Origin: an uncultured Myxococcales bacterium
GTDB taxonomy: Bacteria; Myxococcota_A; UBA9042
Direction of reading: 5' to 3'
Assembly (NCBI GenBank): GCA_903929795.1
Contig: CAIYWC010000089.1
Coordinates: 1 to 57,643 of the forward strand
Length of the DNA: 57,643 nt
The notes beneath the pieces are model-generated. The model had not been told where the DNA came from. It worked only from the letters and a program-made list of their open reading frames with translations, and searched no databases. The translations under genes and the position numbers were made by a program. This document shows, piece by piece, positions 43,112 through 52,223 of the stretch (its first letter is position 1; each line of letters opens with the position of its first letter).

Positions 43112-44911
43112 CTATTGCGCAAGGAATCCCGGGCAGTACACATCGCTGGCGCCGCCGGGGTGGTCCTTCAGATCGTCAAAATCGGCGACACCGCCGAACA
43201 GGAAGATGCAGTCGTTGCTGAGCTTGGTCGCCGCGAGCGCGCCGCGGGCGATGAACGTCGCAGCTGCGGCCGGCGGCGTATCGCCGACTGTGAGCGGGCC
43301 AAACGGGTCGGCCGCGTTGGGCGCAAAGTCCGTGAGCGTCGCGCCGCCGCCTTTCAGGCCGGTCAAGCCGCCGCTGACGACGACGTGGCCGCCGGTCGAC
43401 GTGGCGCTGTGCAAGTACACGCCGGCGCTCAGGCCGGGCATCTTCTGGATTGTGATGGTCTTTTGCGCGTCGTTTACGGTCAGCAAAAACGCGTCGTCCT
43501 TGCTGGGCGCGGCCCACACGCCGTTGTTGTAGCGCGCGCCTCCGATCGCCGCGAAGCGCTCCACGACATCGCCGGAGTCCAGCGTCGACGGGCCGAGCGC
43601 GGAAAGCGTCGGGAAAAAGAGCGAGCCGTTGGCCTCGCTGTAGTCGGTCGTCGGCTTGCCGTCGGTGCCAACCAGCGCGTACGAATCGTCGAACCGAACG
43701 TCGCCCAGATTGGACGATTCCAGTGCAATATCAATGACTTTACCAGCAGCCGAAGGAACGCCTTGCGCGCTGATCGACTCATTGCCGCCCCAAATCAAGT
43801 AGCGAAACGTGCCGTAGGAGGACGGCGTCACGAACTGGGCGACCGCCGAGCCCGCGCGCGAGCCGTTCATCTTCAGCGCACCGTTGTTCAGCTTGGCAAA
43901 GCCGCCCAGACCGCCGTCGACTTGCGTCACCAGCGTCGGGTCGAACAGGTCGCCGCTCAGGTAGTTCGTCGTCTCCACGGTCGGCCACGGCGCGCCGCCC
44001 GACGCCACGACGTAATCCGCAGTCAGCAGCAGCAAGTTCGGCATCACGCGCGCCTGGACGTTGTCCTGAATCGTCTGGTCGGTCGAGCACGACAGCTGGT
44101 TGTTGGCGCCGAGCGCGCACAGCTCCCAGCGCTGGCTGACCGCATCCGCGACGTTCCAGGACGGCGGCGTCGAGCCATCGGCCTTCAACGTCATCGCCGT
44201 CGTGCCGCCCACCACAAGTATTTTCTGGGACTTGGGCAAATAGATCGCCGAATGCGCGCCGCGGGCGGAGCTCAGCTGTCCGGCGTCGGTGAACGTGCCC
44301 TTGGCCGAGTCAAACAGCCACGCCTGGGTCTGCGGCAAGGACAGCTTCAAGTCCGTGCCGCTCAGCGTTGCGTCGCCAAAACCGCCGGTGATCAGGATCT
44401 TGTCGGCGCCGATCGGCGTCAGCACCGGAAAAACGAGCTTGCTCAGGCCGGCGTCCGGACCCACGCACGTGAAGCCTTCGGACGCCATCAGCGTCACATC
44501 GACGGTCTGCGTCTCGAGTTTATTCAGCGTTACCGCGGACTTACGCGCGAACCACGACACTACGCCATCCTGCGTATAGCCAAGCAGCGTGACCTGCAGC
44601 GGACTGCCGACGTCGATGTTGCTGAACGTGATCGACTTGGCCGAACCGTTGAACGCGGCAGCGATCGTCTGGGTCTCGACCTGGCCCTTGTCGTTTGGAC
44701 CCGTGCGGACGAGTTTGAAGTTGCGAATTTCGCCCAGCGGCGAGTTGGTCGAGACGCTCCCGCACGTGCCGGTCAGCGCGGAGACTTTCAACGCAACTTC
44801 ACTGGACGCGGCGGCGGATCCAGCCTCAGGCTGGGTGGCACAGGCGGCCAACAACGCGAAAGCACAGGACAAACCAGTGGCGGCTTGCAGCCGGGAACGC
44901 TTGAGGGTCAT
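43112..44911 (-). CDS. Kelch-like beta-propeller lipoprotein
   Basis: This predicted lipoprotein of 599 residues has signal LQAATGLSCAFALLAAC with a lipobox at LAAC, followed by an N-terminal beta domain (about 30-150). The rest carries repeated strands of the type ILVVGGTTAM, ILITGGFGDATL, VVSGGLTGLKGG, CIFLFGGVADFDD, with GG doublets and preceding hydrophobic strands as in kelch or galactose-oxidase propellers. It ends DVYCPGFLAQ. ATG 44911 has GGAGG 7 bases upstream; an in-frame codon 12 residues earlier lacks one. It lies between another lipoprotein and the PEGA protein on one strand. The function is unknown. Confidence 0.82.
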   Translation of the reverse strand: MTLKRSRLQAATGLSCAFALLAACATQPEAGSAAASSEVALKVSALTGTCGSVSTNSPLGEIRNFKLVRTGPNDKGQVETQTIAAAFNGSAKSITFSNIDVGSPLQVTLLGYTQDGVVSWFARKSAVTLNKLETQTVDVTLMASEGFTCVGPDAGLSKLVFPVLTPIGADKILITGGFGDATLSGTDLKLSLPQTQAWLFDSAKGTFTDAGQLSSARGAHSAIYLPKSQKILVVGGTTAMTLKADGSTPPSWNVADAVSQRWELCALGANNQLSCSTDQTIQDNVQARVMPNLLLLTADYVVASGGAPWPTVETTNYLSGDLFDPTLVTQVDGGLGGFAKLNNGALKMNGSRAGSAVAQFVTPSSYGTFRYLIWGGNESISAQGVPSAAGKVIDIALESSNLGDVRFDDSYALVGTDGKPTTDYSEANGSLFFPTLSALGPSTLDSGDVVERFAAIGGARYNNGVWAAPSKDDAFLLTVNDAQKTITIQKMPGLSAGVYLHSATSTGGHVVVSGGLTGLKGGGATLTDFAPNAADPFGPLTVGDTPPAAAATFIARGALAATKLSNDCIFLFGGVADFDDLKDHPGGASDVYCPGFLAQ

Positions 44912-44971
44912 CAGAAACCTCCGGACCAGAAATCGAGAACGGGTCAACGAGACCGCCGCACGCGGCGTCGG

Positions 44972-45529
44972 TCAGAACGGCGTCAGGAACAGGATGCGCG
45001 GCTTGCCTTCAATGTCGCCAATCGTGATCGGCGGGGGCATCTGCTGCGCTTCAGCAGTGACAATGAAATATTTGCGGCCGTTTTCAACGGGCACCGTGCG
45101 GCAGATCGTAAAGTCGGGCTTGCCCGGTTGCACGACGTATTTGTGGACGTTGGCGCGCATGCGCGGCCAGTACATCTCCCGCAATTCCCGCTGGTTGCGG
45201 TCTGGCGGAAAGAGCGCGACAAAGGCCTGAAAGCTCGCTTCGTCGTCCGGGCCGAGCGCGAGCTGGTACGCGCGCCAAATCGTCCACTCGGCCGAGTCCA
45301 CTGGCGGATCGCTGACGCGCTTGTTCAGCTCGCAGCCGCCACCTTTTTGCGCCAGCTCATTGGCGCCGACGGTCTGTTCGGACGCCGCCTTGGCTGGACC
45401 GACGCCGCGGCTCTGGCCAACGGACGTGCCGCCGTTGCAGCCGCACAGCCCGCACGCGAGGATCGCCATCGTTGCAAATAGCCAACGAAAACAAGGCGTT
45501 TTCAAGTTGACGGACGCGTGGCGGGTCAT
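44972..45529 (-). CDS. Small lipoprotein of unknown function
   Basis: This 185-residue predicted lipoprotein has a signal FRWLFATMAILACGLCGC, lipobox LCGC. The mature part has a Gly/Ser-rich stretch, a helical region (AEWTIWRAYQLALGPDDEAS) and a beta-rich end (KYFIVTAEAQQMPPPITIGD). I do not recognise a family. The start MTRHASVNLK at 45529 is chosen from the signal and a GGGAA upstream; the frame is open back to 45658. It is the first gene of a minus-strand run of lipoprotein, kelch, PEGA and ferredoxin genes. Confidence 0.72.
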   Translation of the reverse strand: MTRHASVNLKTPCFRWLFATMAILACGLCGCNGGTSVGQSRGVGPAKAASEQTVGANELAQKGGGCELNKRVSDPPVDSAEWTIWRAYQLALGPDDEASFQAFVALFPPDRNQRELREMYWPRMRANVHKYVVQPGKPDFTICRTVPVENGRKYFIVTAEAQQMPPPITIGDIEGKPRILFLTPF

Positions 45530-45858
45530 CCAGTTCCCTGTGCTTGGCGGCTGCCAACGGGCTGCGACCACCTGCTTGGCAGTAGCGCCGCGCGACTGTA
45601 GCAGAAGGCCCGCGATCGGGCCAACCCCCAGACGCCACGCGGCGCAGTGCGTCGCCATGGGTACACGCCTACCGAAGTGCGAGATCCAACATTCCCGATC
45701 CCGAACGGTTCATCGCGGGGTCCTCGTCCGACATGCAGCAGGTCCAGCCGAAAGCACGCGGTGGCCGAAATGGGTCAGCAGATGTGGTGCGATCGCCGCA
45801 CGTATTGCTATAGTCGATGGCGTTACCCGCACGGCGCTGCGGGCGGGCGCGGGAGACG
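45530..45858. other. Divergent intergenic region between the small lipoprotein and the kinase
   Basis: The 329-bp gap contains a minus-strand promoter (45595-45624) and, on the plus strand, a TATAGT -10-like element at 45809-45814 with no good -35 partner. I see no RNA gene or credible ORF. Confidence 0.45.
45595..45624 (-). promoter_or_regulatory. Sigma-70-type promoter for the small lipoprotein
   Basis: Minus strand TTGGCC (45624-45619), an 18-bp spacer and TACAGT (45600-45595), about 65 bp before the start at 45529. Confidence 0.45.
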
Positions 45859-47685
45859 ATGGCGAGCCCAAACAGCCTTGTCGGTGCGGTCCTGTGCGGC
45901 CGGTATCGTCTGACCAAGCTGATTGGCCAAGGCGGCATGGGCTCCGTGTACGAGGCGCACGACCGCCAGATGGCCGATCGCCAGGTCGCCGTGAAGGTGC
46001 TCGCCGCGCACCTGACGACCGACGAGACCCAGGTCACGCGGTTTGAGCAGGAAGCGCGCGCGGCCAACCAGCTGCGGCATCCGAACACGATCAGCGTGCT
46101 CGATTTTGGCCACACTGAAGACGGTTTGCTCTTCATGGCGCTGGAATACCTGCACGGCGAGACGCTGACCCAGGTGATGCGCCACGGTCCGCTGGACCCG
46201 GCGCGCGGCTTGTACATGCTGCGGCAGGTCTGCAAGTCGCTGGCGGAAGCGCATGCCAAGGGCATCATCCACCGCGACCTGAAGCCGGATAACATCTTTG
46301 TCTGCGAAATTTATGGGGAAAGCGATTTCATCAAGGTCATCGATTTCGGAATCGCCAAGCTGGCCGTGGGCGGCGCGGAGCTGACGCAGGCTGGCAAGAT
46401 GTTCGGCACGCCGCGCTACTTGTCGCCCGAACAGGCCCAGGGGCTGCCGCTGACGGCGACGAGCGATCTGTACTCGCTGGGCGTGATTTTGTTCGAGATG
46501 CTGACCGGGCAAGTGCCGTTCCATGCCGACGATTCGCTGTCGATCGCCATCAAGCATGTGCAGGAGCCCGCGCCAGCGTTGCGCGATGTGGCGCCAGAGC
46601 TGCGCGTGCCGCCGGAGCTCGAGCAGATGGTGGCGCGGATGCTCGCCAAGCGGCCGGCGAGCCGGTTCCAGTCGGCGGAGCAGGTGCTTGCCGCGCTGGA
46701 CGCGTCTCTGGATGCGCTCGGCGCGGGCGTGCGCGCGACCAGCCCGTTGCCGCTGACGGGACCGCGGACGCCGACCAAACCCAAGACCATTCCGCCGATT
46801 CCGGCGCCTCGGACCGTGCCCAAGCTGGCAGAACACGAGGCGACACACACGGTGACCGTGGCCGAGGAAGCAACGCAGCTGGTCGCGCCTCTGCCGGACG
46901 ACCCCGACGAGGCGACGCGCGCGGTCGCGGCCATGGATGCGCCAGCGCCCGCCGATGCGCTTTCCGCCCGGACGCCGAGCACGCCCAAGGCCGCGGTGCC
47001 GACGCCAGCCGACAGCCGGACGGGTGGCGAAGGTCAGACGTTGGCGCTCGATGTCGAAACGACGACAGGCGGCGGCGTGCAAGCCCGGCGCCCGGAGCGG
47101 CCGACGCCAAAACGCCGGACCGCGCCACCTCCGCGCCGACAAGTGGCCGCGCCGTTGCTGGAAAAGCACGACGGGCCCAACAAGCTCATCTTGTTGGGCG
47201 TCGCCGTCGTGCTGGCGGCCGTGGGCGGCGGCGGTGCCTGGTGGTGGCGTGGCGGTCACCCAGCTGTGGCAGTTTCCGCCCAAGGCGAGCCGACGACGCT
47301 TGCGCCAGCGGCGACCCGAGCGCCGTCGATCGCGCCAGCGGTGATCGCCGCGCCGGAGCCACCGCCCGCGCCGATGCCGCCGACTGCAGCAGAGCCCGCG
47401 CCGCACCGCGTCGAGATTGTGTCGGATCCGCCGGGCGCGAGCGTGACGATTGACGGCATGCCCGCGGGGACGACGCCGGTCGAGCTAAAGCTGAGCGGGT
47501 CGGCCAAGCCGATCGTCGCGATCTTGGCGCTGGCAGGCCACGAGGACTATCGGCTGGAGATTGACCCGCAGAAGGTGCGCGAGGCCGGAATCGCGCGGCT
47601 GCCGATTCACCTGGTCGCCAAGCCCATGACCAAGCCGCCCACCTCCAAGCCCGCACCGCACAAGGCAAAAGTGGACTGGCAGTAG
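45859..47685 (+). CDS. Transmembrane Ser/Thr protein kinase with C-terminal PEGA domain
   Basis: Hanks-type kinase of 608 residues. Glycine loop IGQGGMGSVYEA, catalytic Lys46 in VAVKV, HRDLKPDN (Asp140), DFGIAKLA, and GTPRYLSPEQ in the activation segment are all present, so it should be active. A Pro/Thr/Ala-rich juxtamembrane linker (about 290-430) leads to one membrane helix (LILLGVAVVLAAVGGGGAWWW). Outside the membrane there is an Ala/Pro linker and a PEGA domain (VEIVSDPPGASVTIDGMPAG). It probably senses an envelope signal. ATG 45859 follows GGGAG. Confidence 0.95.
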   Translation: MASPNSLVGAVLCGRYRLTKLIGQGGMGSVYEAHDRQMADRQVAVKVLAAHLTTDETQVTRFEQEARAANQLRHPNTISVLDFGHTEDGLLFMALEYLHGETLTQVMRHGPLDPARGLYMLRQVCKSLAEAHAKGIIHRDLKPDNIFVCEIYGESDFIKVIDFGIAKLAVGGAELTQAGKMFGTPRYLSPEQAQGLPLTATSDLYSLGVILFEMLTGQVPFHADDSLSIAIKHVQEPAPALRDVAPELRVPPELEQMVARMLAKRPASRFQSAEQVLAALDASLDALGAGVRATSPLPLTGPRTPTKPKTIPPIPAPRTVPKLAEHEATHTVTVAEEATQLVAPLPDDPDEATRAVAAMDAPAPADALSARTPSTPKAAVPTPADSRTGGEGQTLALDVETTTGGGVQARRPERPTPKRRTAPPPRRQVAAPLLEKHDGPNKLILLGVAVVLAAVGGGGAWWWRGGHPAVAVSAQGEPTTLAPAATRAPSIAPAVIAAPEPPPAPMPPTAAEPAPHRVEIVSDPPGASVTIDGMPAGTTPVELKLSGSAKPIVAILALAGHEDYRLEIDPQKVREAGIARLPIHLVAKPMTKPPTSKPAPHKAKVDWQ

Positions 47686-47888
47686 GTGCTTGCCGCCGGG
47701 CACACCCGCTGGCCGCAATTCGAGTCCACAAACCGGTCATCCGCGGCGTCCGGCCGGAGGCGCACGCTCGCGCTCCAGTCCGAAACGCGACAGGTCTAAC
47801 CCAGCGGATTTTGGTCTCGGACAAAGGCGTTCATGTGTAGCCCCTGAGCGCCGTTCTTGCTACCCTCCGGCGCCCGAGGAGTCGCGCG

Positions 47889-48956
47889 ATGAACCTGGCG
47901 CAAGCCGTGAAACAACTGGCACACCTGAGCCTGCACGCGGTCCTCGCGCTGTCGCTGGTTGCGGTGCCCGTGCTCGCCGCCGACTCGAATGCCGAGACGC
48001 GCGCCAACGCGATCTACAAGGACGCCAAGGAGCGCTTTGAGGCCGGGGACCTGGCCAAAGCGCTGTCACTTGTCCGCCAGGCGGAGGCGCTCTTTGCCCA
48101 CCCGGCGATCATTTTTTTGCGCGGCCGCGTGCTGCACAAGATGGCCCGCCTGCGCGAAGCGGACGAAGCGCTGCGGCTGGCCGACGTGGCGACGCTGCCC
48201 AAACCGCTGCAAAAACCGCTGGCTGACGAGCGCTTGGCAGTCGCCGAGGAGATGCGCACCAAGGGCGAGCTGCTGCTGACCGTCGACCCGGACACGGCGC
48301 GCGTGACCATCGACGGTGAAGACGTGCGGCTGGATTCGGTGGGCTGGCTGACGCCGGGGAAGCACAAAATCGAAGCAACGGCGCCGGGTTACCAGCCGAT
48401 GCTCCGCGACGTGCAGATCCCGACCGGCGAGTCCGCAACGGCGACGCTCCGGCTGGTGCCGGTGGCGGGCTCGCTGGTGATCATCGTGCCGGGCGGGCTG
48501 CGCGATGCCGAAGTGCGGTTGGACGGGCTGCTGGTCGAGCTCAAAGCCGGGGAAAAGCTGGGCGATCGCACGCCGCCGATGCATGTGCAAGCGGGGGCGC
48601 ACCGCGTTGTGTGCTCGCGCGGGTCGGATGAATCAGCCCATGAGGTCGACGTCAGCGCCAGCGGCGCCACCGAGGTCACGTGCAGCGACATCGCGCCGGC
48701 AACCGGCACCGCGCGCAAAGTCATCGGCTGGACGGGCGTCGGCGTAGGCGCGGGGCTGGTCGGCGTTGGCGCTTACGGGTTGCTGTCCTTCTTCCTGGTC
48801 GACACCAAGGACCCGCGCTACAGCGACCCGCGCTACCAAACCAGCCACGACAAGGTCATTTTCGGCAGCACTTACGCAGCGTTAGGCGTCGCTGTTGGCG
48901 TGTGCAGCTGGCTTTTCTTCCTGCGCGACAGCCCCGCCGCCGAGCCAGCCCGTTGA
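47889..48956 (+). CDS. PEGA-domain membrane protein with TPR-like N-terminus
   Basis: This 355-residue exported protein has a signal LHAVLALSLVAVPVLAA and one or two TPR-like helical hairpins (ANAIYKDAKERFEAGDLAKA and HPAIIFLRGRVLHKMARLRE). A PEGA domain (LTVDPDTARVTIDGEDVRLD ... LTPGKHKIEATAPGYQP) follows, and a second PEGA-like repeat (VIIVPGGLRDAEVRLDGLLV). Two C-terminal membrane helices (VIGWTGVGVGAGLVGVGAYG and GSTYAALGVAVGVCSWLFFL) end it. This architecture is common in myxobacteria next to kinases. The function is unknown. Confidence 0.85.
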   Translation: MNLAQAVKQLAHLSLHAVLALSLVAVPVLAADSNAETRANAIYKDAKERFEAGDLAKALSLVRQAEALFAHPAIIFLRGRVLHKMARLREADEALRLADVATLPKPLQKPLADERLAVAEEMRTKGELLLTVDPDTARVTIDGEDVRLDSVGWLTPGKHKIEATAPGYQPMLRDVQIPTGESATATLRLVPVAGSLVIIVPGGLRDAEVRLDGLLVELKAGEKLGDRTPPMHVQAGAHRVVCSRGSDESAHEVDVSASGATEVTCSDIAPATGTARKVIGWTGVGVGAGLVGVGAYGLLSFFLVDTKDPRYSDPRYQTSHDKVIFGSTYAALGVAVGVCSWLFFLRDSPAAEPAR

Positions 48957-48973
48957 CCGAGCCGACCACCCCC

Positions 48974-49495
48974 ATGAGCCAGCGCTCCCACCAGCAAGGC
49001 GCGACCGACGCCGCACACGAGGACAAGTGTCGGCGCTGCGGCGTCGCCTGCCACATCGCTGTGCCGCTGGGCGATCGCGCCATCGTGGTGCCCGGGCTGC
49101 ATTGCCGGTTCCTGGCCGAGGAATCGCCCGGGCTGTTCAGCTGCACAGTCTATGGCGATCGCTTTGCGCAAGCGCCCTGGTGCCACCACGCCGACGTCGC
49201 CGGGCCACTGGGCTACCTCGCGGAGGACTGTCCATACGGCGCGCCGGATCGCGGCAAACGCCGGGTCGACGAAGTGGAATTTCGCGCGATGTGGCCGCAC
49301 ATTTGGCGCATCCTGCGCAGCTGGGGTGTGCCCAATTTTGTGCACCACGCGGATTTCTTGGCGGCGGTGCACGCGCGAACCGGCCGCGAGTGGGAGCTGG
49401 TGCCGATGCACGGACCAGCGGACGCGGATCAACCTTTTGCGGACGACATGCAACAAATGCGTCTTCGCGCCCTGCCAACGAGCCCTGATGCCTGA
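48974..49495 (+). CDS. Small cysteine-rich cytoplasmic protein (YkgJ-like metal-chelating type)
   Basis: This 173-residue protein has clustered Cys/His pairs: CRRCGVAC (19-26), HCRFLAEE, FSCTVYGDRF, PWCHHADV and EDCPYG. The order CxxCxxxC, then CxxL, then CxVYxxRxxxC resembles the YkgJ zinc/iron-chelating family, here diverged in its third Cys group. No signal peptide is visible. ATG 48974 lies 17 bp after the PEGA gene. The stop lies inside the start of the next gene (8-bp overlap), so the genes form one unit. The assignment is by motif only. Confidence 0.65.
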   Translation: MSQRSHQQGATDAAHEDKCRRCGVACHIAVPLGDRAIVVPGLHCRFLAEESPGLFSCTVYGDRFAQAPWCHHADVAGPLGYLAEDCPYGAPDRGKRRVDEVEFRAMWPHIWRILRSWGVPNFVHHADFLAAVHARTGREWELVPMHGPADADQPFADDMQQMRLRALPTSPDA

Positions 49496-51215
49496 CCTCC
49501 TCCACCGCCTGCCTCCCGTCGCGCGTTTCTGGCGCCAGCTCCCGCTGCTGGTTGCCTTGGCGGCGAGCGCGTCCGGCTGTCTGGGGCTGCGCCGCTGGCT
49601 GATTCCGCCGCCGTCGCGCGAGGAGAACCGGGACGCGAGCTACGAACACCAGCGCGCTCCGGACAACGCAGAGCTGATCCTTGTGGTGGCGAGGCTGCCC
49701 GGCGACGCCACGGAAGAAACGGCGATCGCGGTGCGCAACGGCCACATCATGCGGCGCGGCACGCTCGAGGCGCTGGACGCGGTGCGGGGCGATGCGACGC
49801 GGACGATTCGCCTGCCCGGCGGCGTCGCGACCGCGGGGCTGGTCGCGGGACACGTCCGGCTGGAACAGGCGGCGATGGCGGCCGACGCCGTGGACTTGAC
49901 CGGCTGCAAGACCGTAGCCGACGTCGTGGCGACGCTGAAGACTTCTCGTCAGCTCGTCATGACCGAGAGCGGCTGGCTGTGGGGCAACGGCTTGAATCTT
50001 GGACTTTTTGCCAAGTTGAGCAGCGCGGATCTGGACCGCGCCGTTGGCCGGACGACCGTGCTGGTGACGCCGGCGGGCAAGTCGGTAGGCCTGGCGAATG
50101 GCGCGCTGATGGCGCGACTGGGTGAACTGGGCACCGCGATTGCCAGCCAAGCGGGGCACTTGGACGATCGGCAAATTCGCCTGGCGTGGCAGCAGCTGCC
50201 CGCGGCGCGGCCGGAGCGCCTGAAGCCGCTTTTTCTGAGCCTGTTTGCGGAGTTGCAGCGTCAGGGCGTGACGGAAGTACACGCGTTTGCCACCAGCCAG
50301 TCGGCGCTGGAGGCGCTGCACATGCTGGATCGGGAGAGCCGGCTGACGCTGCGAACGCGCGTGTACCTGGACGCCGAGCGTCCCGAGGGCCGCGCGCTGC
50401 TGCATCCACCGCGACCAACGGCGGCGACGAACCCAGGCAAGCGGCTGCCCAGCGACGGTCCGCCGCTGCCGCGATCCAAGCGCGTGCCGCTGGTCGAGTT
50501 GGCGGGCGTGTCGCTGGAGCTGGATGGCAGCGTCCGCGCCGGTTCAGCTGCAATGACGGAGAACTACGCGGATTTGCCCTTCGCCGGCACGCTCACCTAC
50601 AGCGACGACACGCTGCAGGAACGGCTGACCGCGGCCGATCAGGCGGGCGTGCACGTGGCGATTCGCGCGAGCGGGGACGCGGCGCTGGCGCAGGTCGGGC
50701 GCGTGCTCGCGGCGATGGCGCGGCGGGCGGATGCGCCGCAACTGCGTGTAGAACTTCCGGAAGTGGTGTCGCCGGACGCGCTGGATGCGCTGCACGCGTC
50801 GGGCGCGCTCTGCGTGGTGGCGCCGGTTGTGAGCCCCAAAGAGCTGGAGATCGCCAAGCACCGTCTGGGCGCCGCACGGCTGGCCTGGTTCGATCGCGCG
50901 GCGTCGCTGGCCGCGGCTTGTCCGCTGCAGGTCGCGCTGGACATGGCGCATCCGGAGGCGCTGCGGGCGCACGATCGGCTCACGCGCCACAACACGAGTG
51001 ATCCCGAGGCGATGCCGACGCTCCAGGCTTGGCGGGCGCTCTCGTCGGGCGGGACGGCGCGGCTGACGATGCCGATTCAGGTGGGCGAAGACGCGGATCT
51101 GGTCGTTTGGTCGCGCGATCCGTTGCTGCCTGGCAAAGTGCCGCCCAAAGTGATCGCGTCGATGATCGGCGGGACAGTGACCCTGCTGATCGGCCGGGAC
51201 GTGGAAGCCGAGTGA
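49488..51215 (+). CDS. YtcJ-like amidohydrolase-fold lipoprotein lacking the metal ligands (pseudoenzyme)
   Basis: This 575-residue predicted lipoprotein has a lipobox at SASGC near residue 27. The order of segments follows YtcJ/amidohydrolase-3 proteins: LPGGVATAGLVAGHVRL, GVTEVHAFAT ... LTLRTRVYLDAE, SLELDGSVRAGSAAMTENYA, VHVAIRASGD and VVWSRDPL. The catalytic residues are gone: HxH is HVR (122-124), the His of HAIGD is Arg393, the IEHA His is Leu423, and the carbamylatable-Lys position is Ser. It should not be a hydrolase of the usual type. A binding or scaffolding role is an inference. Confidence 0.8.
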   Translation: MPDLLHRLPPVARFWRQLPLLVALAASASGCLGLRRWLIPPPSREENRDASYEHQRAPDNAELILVVARLPGDATEETAIAVRNGHIMRRGTLEALDAVRGDATRTIRLPGGVATAGLVAGHVRLEQAAMAADAVDLTGCKTVADVVATLKTSRQLVMTESGWLWGNGLNLGLFAKLSSADLDRAVGRTTVLVTPAGKSVGLANGALMARLGELGTAIASQAGHLDDRQIRLAWQQLPAARPERLKPLFLSLFAELQRQGVTEVHAFATSQSALEALHMLDRESRLTLRTRVYLDAERPEGRALLHPPRPTAATNPGKRLPSDGPPLPRSKRVPLVELAGVSLELDGSVRAGSAAMTENYADLPFAGTLTYSDDTLQERLTAADQAGVHVAIRASGDAALAQVGRVLAAMARRADAPQLRVELPEVVSPDALDALHASGALCVVAPVVSPKELEIAKHRLGAARLAWFDRAASLAAACPLQVALDMAHPEALRAHDRLTRHNTSDPEAMPTLQAWRALSSGGTARLTMPIQVGEDADLVVWSRDPLLPGKVPPKVIASMIGGTVTLLIGRDVEAE

Positions 51216-51281
51216 CCGTGGCCGAATAGGCAATCTCGCCGACGGCGTACCTCCAGCTTGAGCCACTGAGTGGGCGCGCGG

Positions 51282-52220
51282 TCACGCAGCGGTCGCTGGT
51301 TGCTCCGCTCCGCGCTCGATCGCAGTCTTGGCGGCCAGTTCGCCGACCAGCGCGCGCACCACGACACTGGCCGCAACCATCCCGAAAACGGACGTGACAA
51401 ACACTGCGGAGCCTTCGATCAGCGACCGGTCGGTGCAGGCGTGGAAGTCGTTGTCCTTGCCCCAGCTGCCGTCCGGGCTCGACGGGCACAGGCACTCGAA
51501 GCCTTGCGCGTCCCAGCTCGGCGCGATGGGCAACCGCCTGGATTCCGTGCTGAAAATCGCCCTCACTCCCGCCGGACCGGAATTCTCGCCCGCCGGCCAC
51601 TTCAGCTTCTGACGCAGGTGCTTGCGGATCGCGCGCGCCAGCGGGTCACCGTGGGTCGCGAACAGGTCCGCGACGCGCACTTGCGTCGGGTCCAGCTTGC
51701 CCGCGGCGCCCATCGACGAGACGATCGGGATGTCCAGCTGCTTGCAGCGGTCGATCAAGTGCGCCTTCGCGGCGATGTGGTCGATCGCGTCGATGACGAA
51801 ATCTGGCTTGGCGTCCGCCGGCAGCAGCGCCTCGGCGTCCTTGGGCTGGTAGAACGCCTGCACAGCTTGGACCGCGATTTGCGGGTTGATCTTGCGGCAG
51901 CGCTCCGCCAGCAGCTCCGCCTTGGACTGGCCGACAGTGCCCTGCAGCGCCTGGATTTGCCGGTTCACGTTGGTCGCGCACACGACGTCGTAATCCACCA
52001 GCGTCAGCTTGCCGATGCCCGATCGCGCGAGGCCCTCCACGGCGAAGCCGCCCACGCCGCCCACGCCAAAAACCACGACGTGCGCAGCCTCCAGCCTGTC
52101 AAACCCGGACTCGGACGTCAGCCGCACCAACCGGTCAAAGCGCCGCTGGCTGGGCCGCGACCGCACCGGTCGGCGATTTTCCTCAGGAATGACAGGCTGT
52201 TGTGTGTGGTCGTGTTCCAT
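51282..52220 (-). CDS. tcdA: tRNA threonylcarbamoyladenosine dehydratase TcdA
   Basis: This E1-like ATP-dependent enzyme cyclises t6A37 of ANN-decoding tRNAs. The 312-residue product has the start RRFDRLVRLTSESGFDRLEA, the nucleotide motif VVFGVGGVGGFAVEGLARSG, LVDYDVVCATNVNRQIQAL, VIDAIDHIAAKAHLIDRC and a C-terminal GSAVFVTSVFGMVAASVVV. E. coli TcdA has about 268 residues; the extra length is at the N-terminus and in a central loop. GAGG overlaps the end of the upstream tatD-like gene, whose stop is 3 bp away. Confidence 0.93.
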   Translation of the reverse strand: MEHDHTQQPVIPEENRRPVRSRPSQRRFDRLVRLTSESGFDRLEAAHVVVFGVGGVGGFAVEGLARSGIGKLTLVDYDVVCATNVNRQIQALQGTVGQSKAELLAERCRKINPQIAVQAVQAFYQPKDAEALLPADAKPDFVIDAIDHIAAKAHLIDRCKQLDIPIVSSMGAAGKLDPTQVRVADLFATHGDPLARAIRKHLRQKLKWPAGENSGPAGVRAIFSTESRRLPIAPSWDAQGFECLCPSSPDGSWGKDNDFHACTDRSLIEGSAVFVTSVFGMVAASVVVRALVGELAAKTAIERGAEQPATAA

Positions 52221-52223
52221 CGT

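Noticed and set aside
51212..51285. Inverted repeat GTGACCG ... CGGTCAC between the convergent amidohydrolase-like gene and tcdA
   Set aside because: The 7-bp arms are 60 bases apart with no T run, so it is not a credible terminator.
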